From Centrapalus pauciflorus (lineage: Eukaryota; Streptophyta; Magnoliopsida; Asterales; Asteraceae), in contig JAANYP010001190.1 in NCBI GenBank assembly GCA_020465985.1, positions 1 to 64,000 of the forward strand: DNA of 64,000 nucleotides, written 5' to 3'. How positions within the stretch are numbered: position 1 is the stretch's first letter; the number at the start of each line of letters is the position of its first letter. Made by a program: the position numbers and the translations under genes. The notes beneath the pieces are model-generated. The model had not been told where the DNA came from. It did not search any database and saw only the letters and a program-made list of their open reading frames with translations. This document shows positions 10,392 to 22,730 of the stretch, in pieces.

Positions 10392-11196
10392 ATAGCCTCC
10401 TAGAAGAACCCTCTTGTCCCTGTGTTCTTTTGTGATGATGTTGTAAAATATCCCTCAGTCACCACCATGTTAACCATCAAACCCACCAACTACGTTGCAA
10501 ACGTAACCATTCCCAAAAAGCTACATTGGCAAATGTTATGAATAAATGGTGGAGGTCTTGCAAGCCCATCCCCATAACTATGCTATGACTGCCAGTCCTG
10601 GTGTCATGTTCCAGGAGATGGTGTATGAGTTTTGATACACTTGCTCCTATGACACAGCTACCAAAACCATAAGAGGAACAATTCTGAACACCACAAAAAC
10701 TGTTGAGATGACTACAGCTCTTCTTCGGGAAGTACTTCACCTTCCAGTTGCTCAAATATATAACAAACCACAGCCGGAGAATTAACAAATAGGCAATCTG
10801 CTACGCTGCTGTGGTGTGGCAGAACCAAGGGTTGGTGCAACCTTGTTCAGTTAGGAACTCTCACCAACGTACATGCTTTTTCTTCGCCTCTGTGGTGATA
10901 AGTCTAAGCGGAAAAATTGGTTCCTTCGATCATCTCAGCAGGGATGAAGTTCAAGTAACCCTACAATTTGTGGATGAGACTACTCTCAATATGGCCAAAT
11001 GAATATTCTTAAATGTGAGGTACTTGGTGGAGAAAGAACAACGTCCAGCTGCTGTTAGATACCCCAGGTTTCTATGTCTGATCTTCAAGCATGTTTGTGG
11101 TGAGCATATTTACAACTCCCAACCTTACTTGACAACCATGGTATTTCCTGTCATTGGAATCATGGTATTTTACACCCCTGTTCCTGCTGATGAACC
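10392..11196 (+). pseudogene. ORF3 (post-pol ORF) of C1, N-terminal part
   Basis: Related to ORF3 of C2 over its length, but broken. The start codon matching the C2 ATG is ATA (about 10392), and several stops and frameshifts interrupt it. Conserved stretches include LQAHPHNYAMTASPGVMF, TIRGTILNTTKTVE and AAVRYPRFLCLIFKHVCGE, the last being the conserved RYPRF segment of the N-terminal domain. The coding sequence stops mid-codon at 11196, where C2 is inserted, and resumes at 50913 in the same reading sense (DEP, then PLAKPMRRLLGLVEG). Function unknown; it occupies the place of the env-like ORF of SIRE elements. Confidence 0.75.
11192..11196 (+). repeat. Left target-site duplication of C2 (GAACC)
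   Basis: GAACC precedes the TGTTAG start of the 5' LTR and recurs at 50908-50912 directly after the end of the 3' LTR, 39.7 kb away. The ORF3 reading of C1 is restored across the pair. Confidence 0.9.
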
Positions 11197-12307
11197 TGTT
11201 AGGCACAAAAAGGCCTCAACTAAACCTGTTATACATCTTACGGGGAGATTATTAATCAAAAATGTTTGATGCACTTGAGGGTATAATTTAAGGCCTGCCA
11301 ATGCCTTATTGAAACCTGAAAGATGATTTGCAATATAAGTCCAAAGCTACTCACCCTGTTGCATTTGTTGTAACATAGGAAAATTGCCCAAGTTGTTCTA
11401 ATCTGTTGAACAGGTTTGACATAAACTGTCTACGCTGCTCATACCTGTTCAGCAGCTTGGACCAAAACAAAGTGTTCTGTTATTTGTGAACCGATTTTGT
11501 TATTTGAGAACAGGTTATACACATTATGGAATTTGTTTCCATGTCATCATGTATTCTCTTGGACAAAAACATCAGTTTACAAGTCAAAGACAAAGTGGAA
11601 AATCAGAAGCTGCTTACACTGCCCAAGCTGTTCTGATACATGAAGACAAAGTGGATATTTGAAATGGGTGACAGACCATTTCTTATATCAAAATGGCTAT
11701 AGAAGAAGAGGAATGGATTAAAGTTGACTTTCCTCTTTAAGGTAAAGTAATCTGCAACAGAGACAAAATGAAAAAGATAGATTCTGCCATATAGGGACAA
11801 ATGTTGTTTTGATAGAATGTGCAGAAAAGCAATTTTGTCTTTTTAGAAAGGCACTCCACTATCTCTGCATCCAATGAGGGAGTTTCACTAGTATTCTCTG
11901 AGAGAGTACAAAAGGAAGCTTCTAAGGAATGTGAGATAACCAAGAGAGAGATATTCATAACGTGCAAAAGAATTGTGTTTTCATGCATGCAAAGTCTGCT
12001 TAGAAAAGAATAGTTAAGTGTGTCCAAGCTTTTCTTATTTAAGCTATTTGTCTGTCTTGTAAAATTAGTGAGTAAATCTTAGTGAGTGAGTTCATTGTAA
12101 GTAGTCTGAGTGTGTCTTAGATTAGTAGTCTGTCAGTTGTTTCTGTCATCTCAGTTTGAACTATTCCGCAGTTCAAACTTATTTGTAATTAACACTTGTT
12201 GATATATACATTCAAACATTGAGAAAAGTGTGTTGAAATTTTAATAGTTGTATTCACCCCCCTCTACAGCTTATAGAAACATACTTTGGAACCTTTTGGG
12301 ACCTACA
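11197..12307 (+). repeat. 5' LTR of C2, 1111 bp
   Basis: It starts TGTTAGGCAC and ends GGGACCTACA, followed by two bases and the PBS. Its 3' partner starts at 36392 and ends at 50907. A reversed relative of the same family is at 54485-55513. It contains many ACAGGTT/CCTGTTC words. Confidence 0.9.
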
Positions 12308-12309
12308 AC

Positions 12310-12325
12310 TGGTATCAGAACCATG
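12310..12325 (+). promoter_or_regulatory. Primer binding site of C2
   Basis: TGGTATCAGAACCATG lies two bases after the LTR. It matches the 3' end of plant initiator tRNA-Met (TGGTATCAGAGC) with one change. Confidence 0.88.
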
Positions 12326-12712
12326 TTTAGAGTGTGTGTTAACTCTAAGATCTCTTACATCTCCCTATTTCCCACAACGAACAACAATTTTGCCAACTCC
12401 TCCTCTTACTATGACAATGGGTCAATGGCAAAACCTCTCAAGTTCAATCGTCGGAACTTCTCTGGCTGGAAATGCAGAATGATGCTCTATCTAGAGAATC
12501 TGGATGTAAAACTACCAAAGATAGTGATGGTAGGTCCCTATGTGCAAACTTCTGTTACTACTATAACGCCTGCTAATGAAATCAGGACCATTGCAAAGGC
12601 AAAAGATTAATGGTCTGATGAAGATAAACGTCTGGTTACCCTTGATGCAAATACTAGGAACAACCTTGTAATCTCTCTTCTTGATGATGTGTTCAAATAG
12701 GTTGAGACATAT
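12323..12712 (+). pseudogene. Gag N-terminus of C2
   Basis: ATG at 12323 overlaps the PBS; a second candidate start at 12426 begins MAKPLKFNRRNFSGWKCRM, the typical copia gag opening. The frame holds TAA at 12608, then continues as WSDEDKRLVTLDANTRNNLVISLLDDVFK with TAG (Gln position) before VETY. Around 12713 the sequence turns into a reversed gypsy LTR. Compared with usual gag, roughly 50 codons are missing between VETY and the resumption at 25895, so the left edge of the insertion suffered a deletion. Confidence 0.8.
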
Positions 12713-13762
12713 TAAATTATGAAAACCTCCAGATATTTACTTAAGACATAAATCTAACTTTTGAAACAAGAATCAACTCAATTCGTTAAGTTTTGAATTA
12801 GTTATGATTAATCAAAGTCGATGTAATAGTTCTGCTAAAATCCGGATTTCATAAACTTGAAACAACTTGTGATTCTTATTGTCTATTCAAAAATTCATGT
12901 ATAAACGGCTATGAAACACATTTATATAACTTTTTTTCATAATATTCATACTTACATAATGTGTTTATATATTTATAAACAAATTTGGAGAAAACAAACT
13001 TAAAACAAAACTAGTGATTTATAAACTTGAGTTTTTATGAAACTTGTTGTTGTTGGTGATTATATATATTATGCAAGACTTATATAAACATAAATATAAG
13101 AGGTAATGACTTAGTATTTACTTACTTTGAGGTATTAGAAGAATGAAATCAAGTAGAAGTTGAAATCTTGAAAAGCTGCACCAAGAACACTCGAAATAAA
13201 CTTGAAGAACAAAAGTTGCAAACTTTTGTTTTGAAGATGGTTTTTTGGCCGATTTTTTTTGAGAGAGGAAGAGAATGATTTTTGCTAGATGCAAGTATGG
13301 AAATGAATGGAAATGAACTCTCTACTTATAGAAAATAGTTGGTCATTCAAATGGAGGTGGAGTATAAATCAAGATGAAGTGAAAAAGTATGATGAAAGGA
13401 GATATGATTTTGATGGTGAATTGAGTTGTGTATTATAACAATGAAAGTAAAACTGATTAAGTATACCTCCTAGAGGCCGGGCACCTAAGGGTTTATTTTG
13501 ATGTTTTTTTTTGAATAAAAGTATTTAAAAATTTATTCTTGTATTTCCCTTTTTATGTAAATTTATAAATACTTATGAATGCATTAGTTTAATGAATTGT
13601 TTTAGTCTTGCATAATTAATGTTAAGTAAGTTATTTAATGCATGATTAGTGTCAATAATCTTAAATTAATTATGTACTTATTAGAATTAATCCATCATAT
13701 CGTAACTGGATCGGATTAATTAATTTGCCAGTTCATCGCACCGATGAAATTGTTAGTTTACA
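12713..13762 (-). repeat. 3' LTR of X1, truncated
   Basis: The reverse complement of the first part of the B-type LTR. It starts (minus strand) TGTAA at 13762 next to the PPT, lacks about 130 bp just after the start compared with B, and stops near 12713, missing more than 1 kb of the LTR end. The donor-like AAAGTAAGT is kept near 13125; the TATA box is mutated (near 13325). Confidence 0.8.
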
Positions 13763-13773
13763 GTCTCCCCCTG

Positions 13774-14811
13774 TTATGGGAATTTCGACCTGAAATTAGC
13801 TCGTTCTCTACACTGCTTGAGTATTTGAGAACAAATGAGGGTATTTTTCTCGAAACTAATCTTCGCGTTCCCATGTAAACTCAGGACGACGTAACATCTG
13901 ACCTTCACTATAGGTATGCGGTTGGGTTTTAGTTTCTTGACTTCTCGGTCCATAATTTCTACAGGTTCTTCAATGAAATGTAGCTTGTTATCTAGTTGTA
14001 GTTTTTCCAGAGGTATGACGAGTGTTTCATCTGACAGACACTTCTTTAAAATTGATACGTGGAATGAATTATGTACACTGTTTACCTTTGGGGGCAGTTC
14101 AAGTCGGTAGGCTACCAGACCAATTCGTTTGGAAATCCTGAATGGCCCGATATAACGAGGATTAAGTTTTCTTCGTATTCCAAAACGGATTACACCCTTC
14201 CAAGGCGAGACCTTCCACATTACTTGGTCTCCATCTTGGAATTCCAAATCCTTCTGTCTGATATTAGCGTAACTTTTCTATCGATCTCGTGGTATCTTCA
14301 ATCAGTTCCGAATCTGTACAATCTTCTCAGTTGTCTCGTGTATAATCTCGGGACTGGTGATTTAGCTATCTCCTACTTCAGCCCAACAAATCGGCGATCG
14401 ACACATTCGCCCGTAAAGTGCCTTGAACGGAGCAACCTTAATGCTCGAGTGATAGCTATTATTGTAGGAGAATTCGACTAATGGTAGGTGTCTGTCCCAA
14501 CTCTTGCCGAAATCAATCACACATGCCCTTACCATATCCTGTAACGTCTGAATGGTTAACTTGTCCATCTTATCAGTCTCCTTGATTGGCAAGAAATGTG
14601 CAGTCTTTGTGAGTCGATCCACAATCACTAAAATGGTGTCATAACCACCAGAAGTTTTCAGCAACTTCGTGATGAAGTCCATGGTTATTTTCTCCCACTT
14701 CCACTGGGCTATATTCGATTGAACCAAGAATCCTGATGGTTTCTGGTGCTCAGCCTTAACTTTCAAACACGTTAAGCACTTGCTAACATACGTAGCAATG
14801 TCAGCCTTCAT
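13774..14811 (-). pseudogene. Integrase and chromodomain of X1, with catalytic deletion
   Basis: Reading leftwards from 14811: zinc-binding end ([18 protein letters not shown]), first catalytic Asp (TMDFITKL), then DKLT joined directly to [12 protein letters not shown] at about 14554. Relative to B (6071-6245) this lacks 58 codons in frame, which contain the second Asp (SDRD) and the Glu (GQSE). The protein could not have integrase activity. Frameshifts follow near 14248-14362, then the GPF tail and part of a chromodomain (ORF 14247-13774), whose last segment is garbled by a further shift. Confidence 0.85.
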
Positions 14812-14817
14812 ATTTGG

Positions 14818-16090
14818 TCACCAGTACAATCCCTTCAGGTCATGATACATCTTATCTGATCCTGGGTGAATAGCATATCTTGTCTTATGCCCTTCATCCA
14901 TGACCAGCTTCCTTATCCCTCCGTACTTTGATAGCCAAGTTCTGTAAATGAAGTATCGGCATCCATCGGTTTTGTTTTCAAACTGTTTATCCATGCCTCT
15001 CAAGGCTTCATTTAGCAGATTTCCTTCCTTGATTGCTTCCTTCTGTGCTTCGAGATCCTGATAATTTAGGTTTGACTGTATAGTAATGACCAAAGCTTGG
15101 ACTCTCAAGGGCTTAACCCGTTCCTTTCGGCTCAAAGCATCAGCTAGAACGTTTGCATTGCCCGGATGATAACGGATCTCGTAGTCGTAATCACTGAGCA
15201 ACTCAACCCAACTTCGTTGTCTAATTTTTAACTCCTTCTGATTTAGAATATGTTGAAGGCTCTTGTCGTCCGTAAACACTGTGCACTTAGTACCGTAAAG
15301 GTAATGCCTCTATATCTTAAGATCAAATATCACTACTCCAAGCTCCAGGTCATGGGTCGTATAGTTCACTTCATGGACTTTGAGTTGCCGTGATGCATAA
15401 GCGATGAAATTATCTCTTTTTCATTAACACACAACGCAACCCGTTCTGTGAGGCATCACAGTAGACCATGGAATTTTCTGTTCCTTCCAGTAAGGAAAGA
15501 ATTCATGCACTACACAACCTCTACTTCAATAGTTGGAATGCCATCTCCTGATCTTCACTTCAAATATATTTCACATCCTTACGAGTAAATGAGGATATCG
15601 TCTATGAACACAATTACGAACTTGTCCAAATACGGTTCGCACACCCGATTCATAAGGTCCATGAATACGGCTGGTGCGTTGGTCAAACTGAATGGCATTA
15701 CCTGAAACTCGTAATGTCCATAGCGAGTTCTGAAAGATGTTTTTGGAATATCCTCCTCCCGCACTTTAACTTGATGATATCTAGACCGCAGATCAATCTT
15801 AGAGTAGTAACTAGATCCTTACAGCTGATCGAACAGGTCATCGATTCATGGAAGAGGGTATCGGTTTTTGATCATTAACTTGTTCAGCTCGCGGTAATCG
15901 ATGCACATCCTAAAGGATTCGTCCTTTTCTTTACAAATAAGACCGGAGCTCCCCAGGGTGACGCACTCGATCGGATGAATTCTTTATCCATCAGCTCTTG
16001 CAGCTGATTGGATTGCTCTTGCATCTCAGATGGTACCAATCGATAGGGTGCTCGTGCGACAGGTTCAGCTCCAGCCAATCGATAGCGTTC
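14818..16090 (-). pseudogene. RT and RNase H of X1, fragmented
   Basis: Pieces of the usual gypsy sequence: [42 protein letters not shown] (16078-15950), [27 protein letters not shown] and the catalytic box FIDD (15764-15579), then RNase H with [20 protein letters not shown] and [17 protein letters not shown] (15279-14818). Much of the thumb and connection region between 15579 and 15520 is deleted, so RT is not complete. Stops and shifts are frequent. Confidence 0.82.
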
Positions 16091-16297
16091 TTAAACCAGA
16101 GATGACGGTCAACTGACTATTCTTTCTTTCTCCTTGGACTGTTAGGACTTTCTTCTTTTTAAGCGGTATACGCACCACTTTCTTACCACATAGGATCTAA
16201 TCATGATTGTCTGATAACCAATCCATGCCAATAACTACGTCAAAACTTCCGAGTTCATTAGGCATCAAGTCTATCTTAAAGGGATAATCTGCCAAAC

Positions 16298-17440
16298 TTA
16301 ACGTGCACTCCTTAAACTTAGTAGTTGTCCATTATACATAGCAGATATAAAACATCTATCAGCCCCGGTATCAAATAGTGCATAAGCATATATATCGTTA
16401 AGGAGAAACGTACACGTTACTACGTTGGGGTCTTGATGGGCATCTCCTGCTCCCAGTGAAAATGCTATCCCTTGAGCTCCTCCAGCATTCCTCAACTTCG
16501 AGTAGTCCTTCCTAAAATGCCCAACTATTCCACATTTGAAGAAGCTCATTTGCGTGCCGCAGTTGTTTCCATTGGCATTATACTTACAATCTTTGGTCAG
16601 ATGACCAAGTCTCTTACATTTCCCGCAAGGGGTTGGACATGGACCTACTTCGTAGTAGGTGCATCGGTTATATAATGGTTTGTTGCCGGTATATCCCTTC
16701 CTTGGCTCAGCCCCGACAACGAATGCTTTGATGGTTTCGGGCTTCTTGGATTGTGAGCTTGAACTTTATTTGTCTTCCCATTTTCTTTTGTTCTCCCCTA
16801 CCTTGGCCCCCATTTTCCTGGCCACTTGATCCATTAAATTATTTGCAATCCGAATGGAGCTCTAAATTGTAGTGAGGTTGGAGGCAGTAACATTTCCTTT
16901 AATTTGAGGAGCAAGTCCCCAAATGTTGCGTTCAATACGCTTGTACTCTGGAGTGATCATCTGCGGGCATAACAGACTCAACTCGTGGAAACGGTTAGTG
17001 TATCCGGAAACATCCGTACCCGTTATCTTAAGATTCCAAAACTCGGATTCCATTTTCTATAGTTTGTTTCGGGGGCAGTATGTCGCGTTGATTCCAATAG
17101 ACTGGGCATACGAATTCCACCAAGTCAAAGCACCGTCCTGAAGAGTGTGGGTAGTGAACTTTACTTTTACGTCTTCTATGCATCCGCTGATGCGGAAGAC
17201 AGATTCTAGTTTCTCGAACCAGCGAACCAGTCTGACAGCACCTTCAGTCCCGTTGAAGCATTGGGGCATACAACTTAAAAATCCTTTTATGCCACACCCT
17301 TTTTGAATCGAGTCAGACACACCCGTAGCGTGGGTCGCTCCTCCGTCGCCGTTGGCGGTGCAATTACGGTTGGTTTCATAGGTGGCTATAGCTGCTGCCA
17401 CTCGTTGTGCAACCAGTTGCTCGATCGACAGTGTTCATGG
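16298..17440 (-). pseudogene. Gag and protease of X1, fragmented
   Basis: From the right: gag capsid-like segment with GTEGAVRLVRWFEKLESVF and ALTWWNSYAQS (17401-17057), a second gag piece FHELSLLCPQMITPEYKRIER (17053-16862), a zinc knuckle whose last Cys is Tyr (CGIVGHFRKDY) and protease with ALFDTGADRCFIS (16549-16298). The order and content match X2 at 20700-22700. Several stops separate the pieces. Confidence 0.8.
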
Positions 17441-18649
17441 CTCTTTTCGGCAACATTATCTTAATGTTTAAAGAAAAGAGCATAGTGTGAGAATTTGAGT
17501 CTTAAAGATTCGAATTTTCTTAAGGCGTATAGTTCTATAACATTGAACACCGATTCATAGTTAAACTTAATTTTTCATTAAGAAAGGGCTTGATACATAA
17601 TTTCTTACATAGGGGTCGGGTTGTCACCCGAAACATTTCAAGTCCTATTCTAACTAAAACACATACATTCTTAGTTCTTAAAATTACAATGATAGAAAAG
17701 CACTAAGTGTGGGAGTGATCAAGGGTCTCTCCCTACTCCACGGCGTTGAGGCGTTGTGTCAGCGCCTCGTTGCGTGCCTCGCAGTCGGCCAGTCTCTGAT
17801 GGAGTTCCTCCAGTCAGTGTTGTTGGATGTTTAGAGCGTGCTGGTTGGCCTAGTAGATATCTGTGTTCTACATCTCTTCACGCTTGATCTTCGAAGTGAC
17901 CTCCCCGATGTCCTGGTTGAGTAGCCGGATTTTGAGATCGTGTCAGGGGGCTCTTGAAACCAGTACGGGTACTGTCTGGTCTGCGGGCTCTTGGGTGAGT
18001 GGTGGGCTCAGTGCGGAGGATGGTCCTCCGACCTGAAACTGGGAGGGGATTCCCTCCTCTTGTCTCCATTCTTGGAGGCTCTCGGGCATCCAGCCCCATC
18101 TACGAACGTCTACCCGTCGCTGCAATGGCGGGGGCTTGGCTGAGGGACAGGAACCGGGATACACTCCCGTTATGGCATTATTACCCTTTTTCCTTTGCGT
18201 GAACAACATGAGTGGGCAGTTGGGGTGTGGATGATATGGTTTATGGGATGGGACTTCGACGTGGTATGGTTTGTACGACGGGGCCACCGGAGATGGTGGG
18301 TCCTCTCCGGACGGTTCTCCTCATCCGCTGGAGGATTCATCTTCCTACATGGGTTCCTCCAAGGATTCCTCCACTAGTTTTTATGCTTCGGAGGGATCTT
18401 CTTACTACGATGGGTCTTCCTCCTCAATTGTGTTCTATTCGGTGAGTACCTCCATGTTCAATCGGCTTGTGAGGGTGTACTCCTCTTCTGAGTCGGACAG
18501 GATAATGATTGTGTGGCTTGCCAAGTTTTCTAGTCATCAAGGCCCATTTTTAATGTTTAGTTATTTTTGAAATGTTTTTCTAAAATCAGTAAAACTTAAG
18601 TGTAGCTATAATCTAGGGTACTAATGCAACCTAGTTCACTATAACTATG
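17441..18649 (-). pseudogene. Gag N-terminal and leader region of X1
   Basis: This corresponds closely to 22720-23810 of X2. On the minus strand it encodes low-complexity pieces rich in Ser/Glu near the start and Pro/Arg later (for example the 73-codon frame 18099-17878), interrupted by stops. I read it as the poorly conserved gag N-terminus plus leader; no enzyme motif is visible. Confidence 0.55.
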
Positions 18650-18661
18650 GCTCTGATACCA
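18650..18661 (-). promoter_or_regulatory. Primer binding site of X1
   Basis: GCTCTGATACCA on the plus strand is TGGTATCAGAGC on the minus strand, an exact match to initiator tRNA-Met, three bases from the LTR end at 18665. Confidence 0.9.
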
Positions 18662-19154
18662 ATCTGTCACACACTGTTACCTCGGTTGGCAACGATGCGT
18701 GACGTCGCGAAAGCATAGTCATAATCAATGAACGACCACTACGTGGACGTTTTAAAAAATACATCAATTTAACTTCAAATATAAATATTGTTTTACATAG
18801 TCAACATAAAGATATAAAATAGTTCGCAAGATACATAGATTTCAATACATAATTAAAGAAATATTAATAATGTCAAAAAATCTCTGATGTTTAGAAAAGA
18901 TCTGACTCCAAAAGTACGGAAGCCTTGCAATACTTCCGGTGCAGTGCACATGCCTTAATTACCAGAAAATACACGCTATAATACGTCAACAAATTTGTTG
19001 GTGAGTTCATAGGTTTACACGAAACTATGACTTGTATGGACGTCAACAATTGAGTTTGAATTTATAAAGGCCAAAATTCCATGTTATGTATTACATAAAA
19101 CCATCATGCAACCGAAACATAATTATGAGTTTGGCCTGTGTAGTATTCCCCGCA

Positions 19155-19155
<1 letters not shown>

Positions 19156-19219
<64 letters not shown>
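19156..19219. repeat. (TA)n microsatellite, left of MITE
   Basis: About 32 uninterrupted TA units. Confidence 0.95.
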
Positions 19220-19624
<405 letters not shown>

Positions 19625-20147
19625 GCACCCCTTAGCAGTTGGAGCGACCAACCTAGGTGGGGGACATTAATCCCGATAGATCTGTCCATAATATATTCGT
19701 GATTACATAAAAATGTATCTAACTGTCCATGATTTGAGGGCTGATGGACCACATGTGTAATACATAAAAGAAATGAAATAGTTTTTGTATCCTTATGAAA
19801 ATGAAGCATGTATTTCTACCCCAAAACGTAACGTTAAAAATAAGTATGAAGACTCACCTTAAGTGTGATGGCAAATATGAGCGTAAAATGAAGATTTGCG
19901 TTGTTGATGGGTGATGAAACCGGAAGTGTTTAACCGAGTCCTAAATGATATGAGGGACTTAATAACTCTCATAAATGATAATATGTGTGTATCTTAGTTT
20001 TTATGTTTTTAGATCATCCAACTTAGCAAGTTCATAAATAACCCTTAAAAACGTCAAGTTTATTTATAAAATTTTCCAGCTTTTTACGAGGTTTTCGGCC
20101 TAATTTGTGGCTGTTTTTTACCATGCTCCACAATGATTTTGGCTTTC

Positions 20148-22001
20148 ATATTCATAGTTCGTATAGTTCACCTCGTGGAATTTGAGTTTCCGCGATGCAT
20201 AAGCGATGACTTTATCTTTTTGCATTACCACACAACCCAACCCATTGTGCGAGGCATCGCTGTAGACCATGAAATTTTCTGTTCCTTCCGGTAAGGACAG
20301 AATAGGTGCACTGCACAACCTCTGCTTCAACAGTTGGAATGTCATCTCTTGATCTTCACTTCAAATATGTTGAACATCCTTACGAGTCAATTTCATTAGA
20401 GAACCAACTATCTTTGAGAAGTTCTCAATTAATCGCCTATAATAACCGGCCAGACCTATGAACTGACGGATTTCCGTGGGAGTTCTAGGGGTTGCCCAGT
20501 TCTTAGGGGCCTCGATTTTTGTTGGTTCCACTTGTATTCCCTGACTGTTGATTACGTTCCCAATGAATTTTACTTCTCGTAGCCAAAAATCACACTTAGA
20601 AAATTTGGCAGTATAACTGTTCTTTCCCTAGAAGCTCCACGATTAATTTCAGATGATGCTCGTGCTCGTCTTTGCTTCGAGACTAAATGTGGATATCATC
20701 TATGAACACAATTACGAACTTTTCTAAATACGGTTTGCATACTCGATTAATAAGGTCCATGAATACGGCTGGTGCATTGGTCAAACTGAATGGCATTACA
20801 TGAAACTCGTAATGTCCATAATGAGTTCTGAAAGCTGTTTTTGGAATATCCTCCTCCCGCACTTTAACCTGATAATATCTAGACCGTAGATCAAGCTTAG
20901 AGTAGCAACTGGATCCTTGCAACTGATCGAACAGGTCTTCGATTCTGGGAGGAGGGTATGGGTTTTTGATCGTTAACTTGCTCAGCTCGCGGTAATTGAT
21001 GCACATCCTAAAGGATACGTCCTTCATCTTTACAAATAAGACCGGAGCTCACCAAGGTGAGGAACTCCGTCGGAGGAATCCTTTATCCATCAGTTCTCGC
21101 AGCTGATTGGATAGCTCTTTCATCTCAGATGGTGCCAATCAATCGGGTGCTCGTGCGACAGGTTCAGCTCCAGGCACCAAGTTAGTCTGAAATTTCACTT
21201 GCCTAGATAGTGGAAGCCTAGGCAAGTAGACTTTTGGGTAGTCATGAACTACCGGGATTTCTTCGAGTCGCTTCTCCTTTGATTCCTTTTCCACTAGTTA
21301 AACTAACAATACTTGACAACCTCTTCGAATGCACTTTAGTGTTCTTAAACTAGTGATGACGTTCAATTGACGATTCAATCTTTCTCCTTGGACTGTTAGG
21401 ACTTTCTTCTTTTTAAGTGGTATACACACCACTTTCTTACCACATAGGATCTCAGTATGATTGTGTTATAACCAATCCATGCCAATAACTATGTCGAAAC
21501 GTCCGAGTTCAATAGGCATCAAGTCTAACTTAAAGGGATGATCTACCAATTTTAACGTGCAATCCTTAATTATACTATGTGCTTTAATCAACTTTCTGTC
21601 ACTAATTCAACGGCATAAGCATTGTCTAATGGGGAAAGAGTGGCATTCATTTGTTCACTAAACTTAGCAGATATAAAACTTCTATCAGCCCTGGTATCAA
21701 ATAGTGCATAAGCATATATATCGTTAAGGAGAAACGTAACCGTTACTACGTTGGGGTCTTGACGGGAATCTCCTGCTCCCAGTGCAAATGCTCTCCGTTG
21801 AGCTCCTCCACCATTCCTCAAACTCGTGCAGTCCTTCCTGAAATGCCCAGCTATTCCACATTCAAAGCTGCTCCTTTGCGTGCCGCTGTTGTTTCCATTG
21901 GCGTTATACTTACCATCTTTGGTCAGATGACCAAGTCTCTTACATTTCCTGCAAGGGGTTGGACATGGACCTATGTTGTGGTAGGTGCATCGGTTACACA
22001 A
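20148..22001 (-). pseudogene. Protease, RT and partial RNase H of X2
   Basis: On the minus strand from the right: zinc knuckle intact (CGIAGHFRKDC), protease ALFDTRADRSFIS (the active-site Gly is Arg), then RT with [30 protein letters not shown] and FIDD (21027-20683). The pieces end with RNase [29 protein letters not shown], which breaks off at about 20148 in the X1 LTR. The rest of RNase H, integrase and chromodomain of this copy are absent. Stops separate the pieces. Confidence 0.82.
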
Positions 22002-22730
22002 TGATTTATTGCCAGTATAGCTCTTCCTTGGCTCAGCCCCGACAACGAATGCTTTAATGGTCTCGGGCTTCTTTGATTATAAGCTTGATCTTTACATGTC
22101 TTCACATTTTCTTTTGTTCTCCCATGCCTTGGCCTCCATTCTCCTAGCCACTTGATCCATCAAATTATTTGCCATCCGAATGGCGCTCTGAATTGTTGTG
22201 AGGTTGGAGGCAGTAACATTTCCTTGAATTTGAGGAGCAAGTCCCTAAATGTAGCGTTCAATACGCTTGTACTCCGGAGTGATCATCTGCGGGCACAACA
22301 GACCTAACTCGTGGAAACAGTTAGTATATCTAGAAACATCCGTACCCGTCATCTTAAGATTCCAAAACTCGGATTTCATTTCTATAGTTCGTTTCGGGTA
22401 CTGTATTCCTCCGTAATCATTTGCTTCAACTCAGTCCAAGCGAGTTGATAGGCCGCGTCGATTCCAACAGACTGGGCATACGAATTCCACCAAGTCAAAG
22501 CATCGTCCTGAAGAGTCCGACCGCGGCTTTAGTCCCGTTGAAGCATCGGGGCTTACAACATAAAAGTCCTTTTATGCCACACCCTTTCTAAGTCGAGTCA
22601 GACCCTCCCGTAGTGCGGGTCGCTCCTCCGTCGCCGTTGGCGGTGCTATTACGGTTGGTTTCATATGTGGCTATAGTTGCTGCCACTCATTGTGCGACCA
22701 GTTGCTGCCACACATTGAGTCTTAAAGGTT
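22002..22730 (-). pseudogene. Gag middle region of X2
   Basis: Nearly the same as X1 16650-17440, read on the minus strand, with deletions (the segment around the WFEKLESVF motif is shortened) and stops. No catalytic function is expected. Confidence 0.7.

Noticed and set aside
17999..18570. Plus-strand ORFs with Gly/Ser-rich content in X1
   Set aside because: Shadow frames of the same gag N-terminal region as in X2; no independent support.
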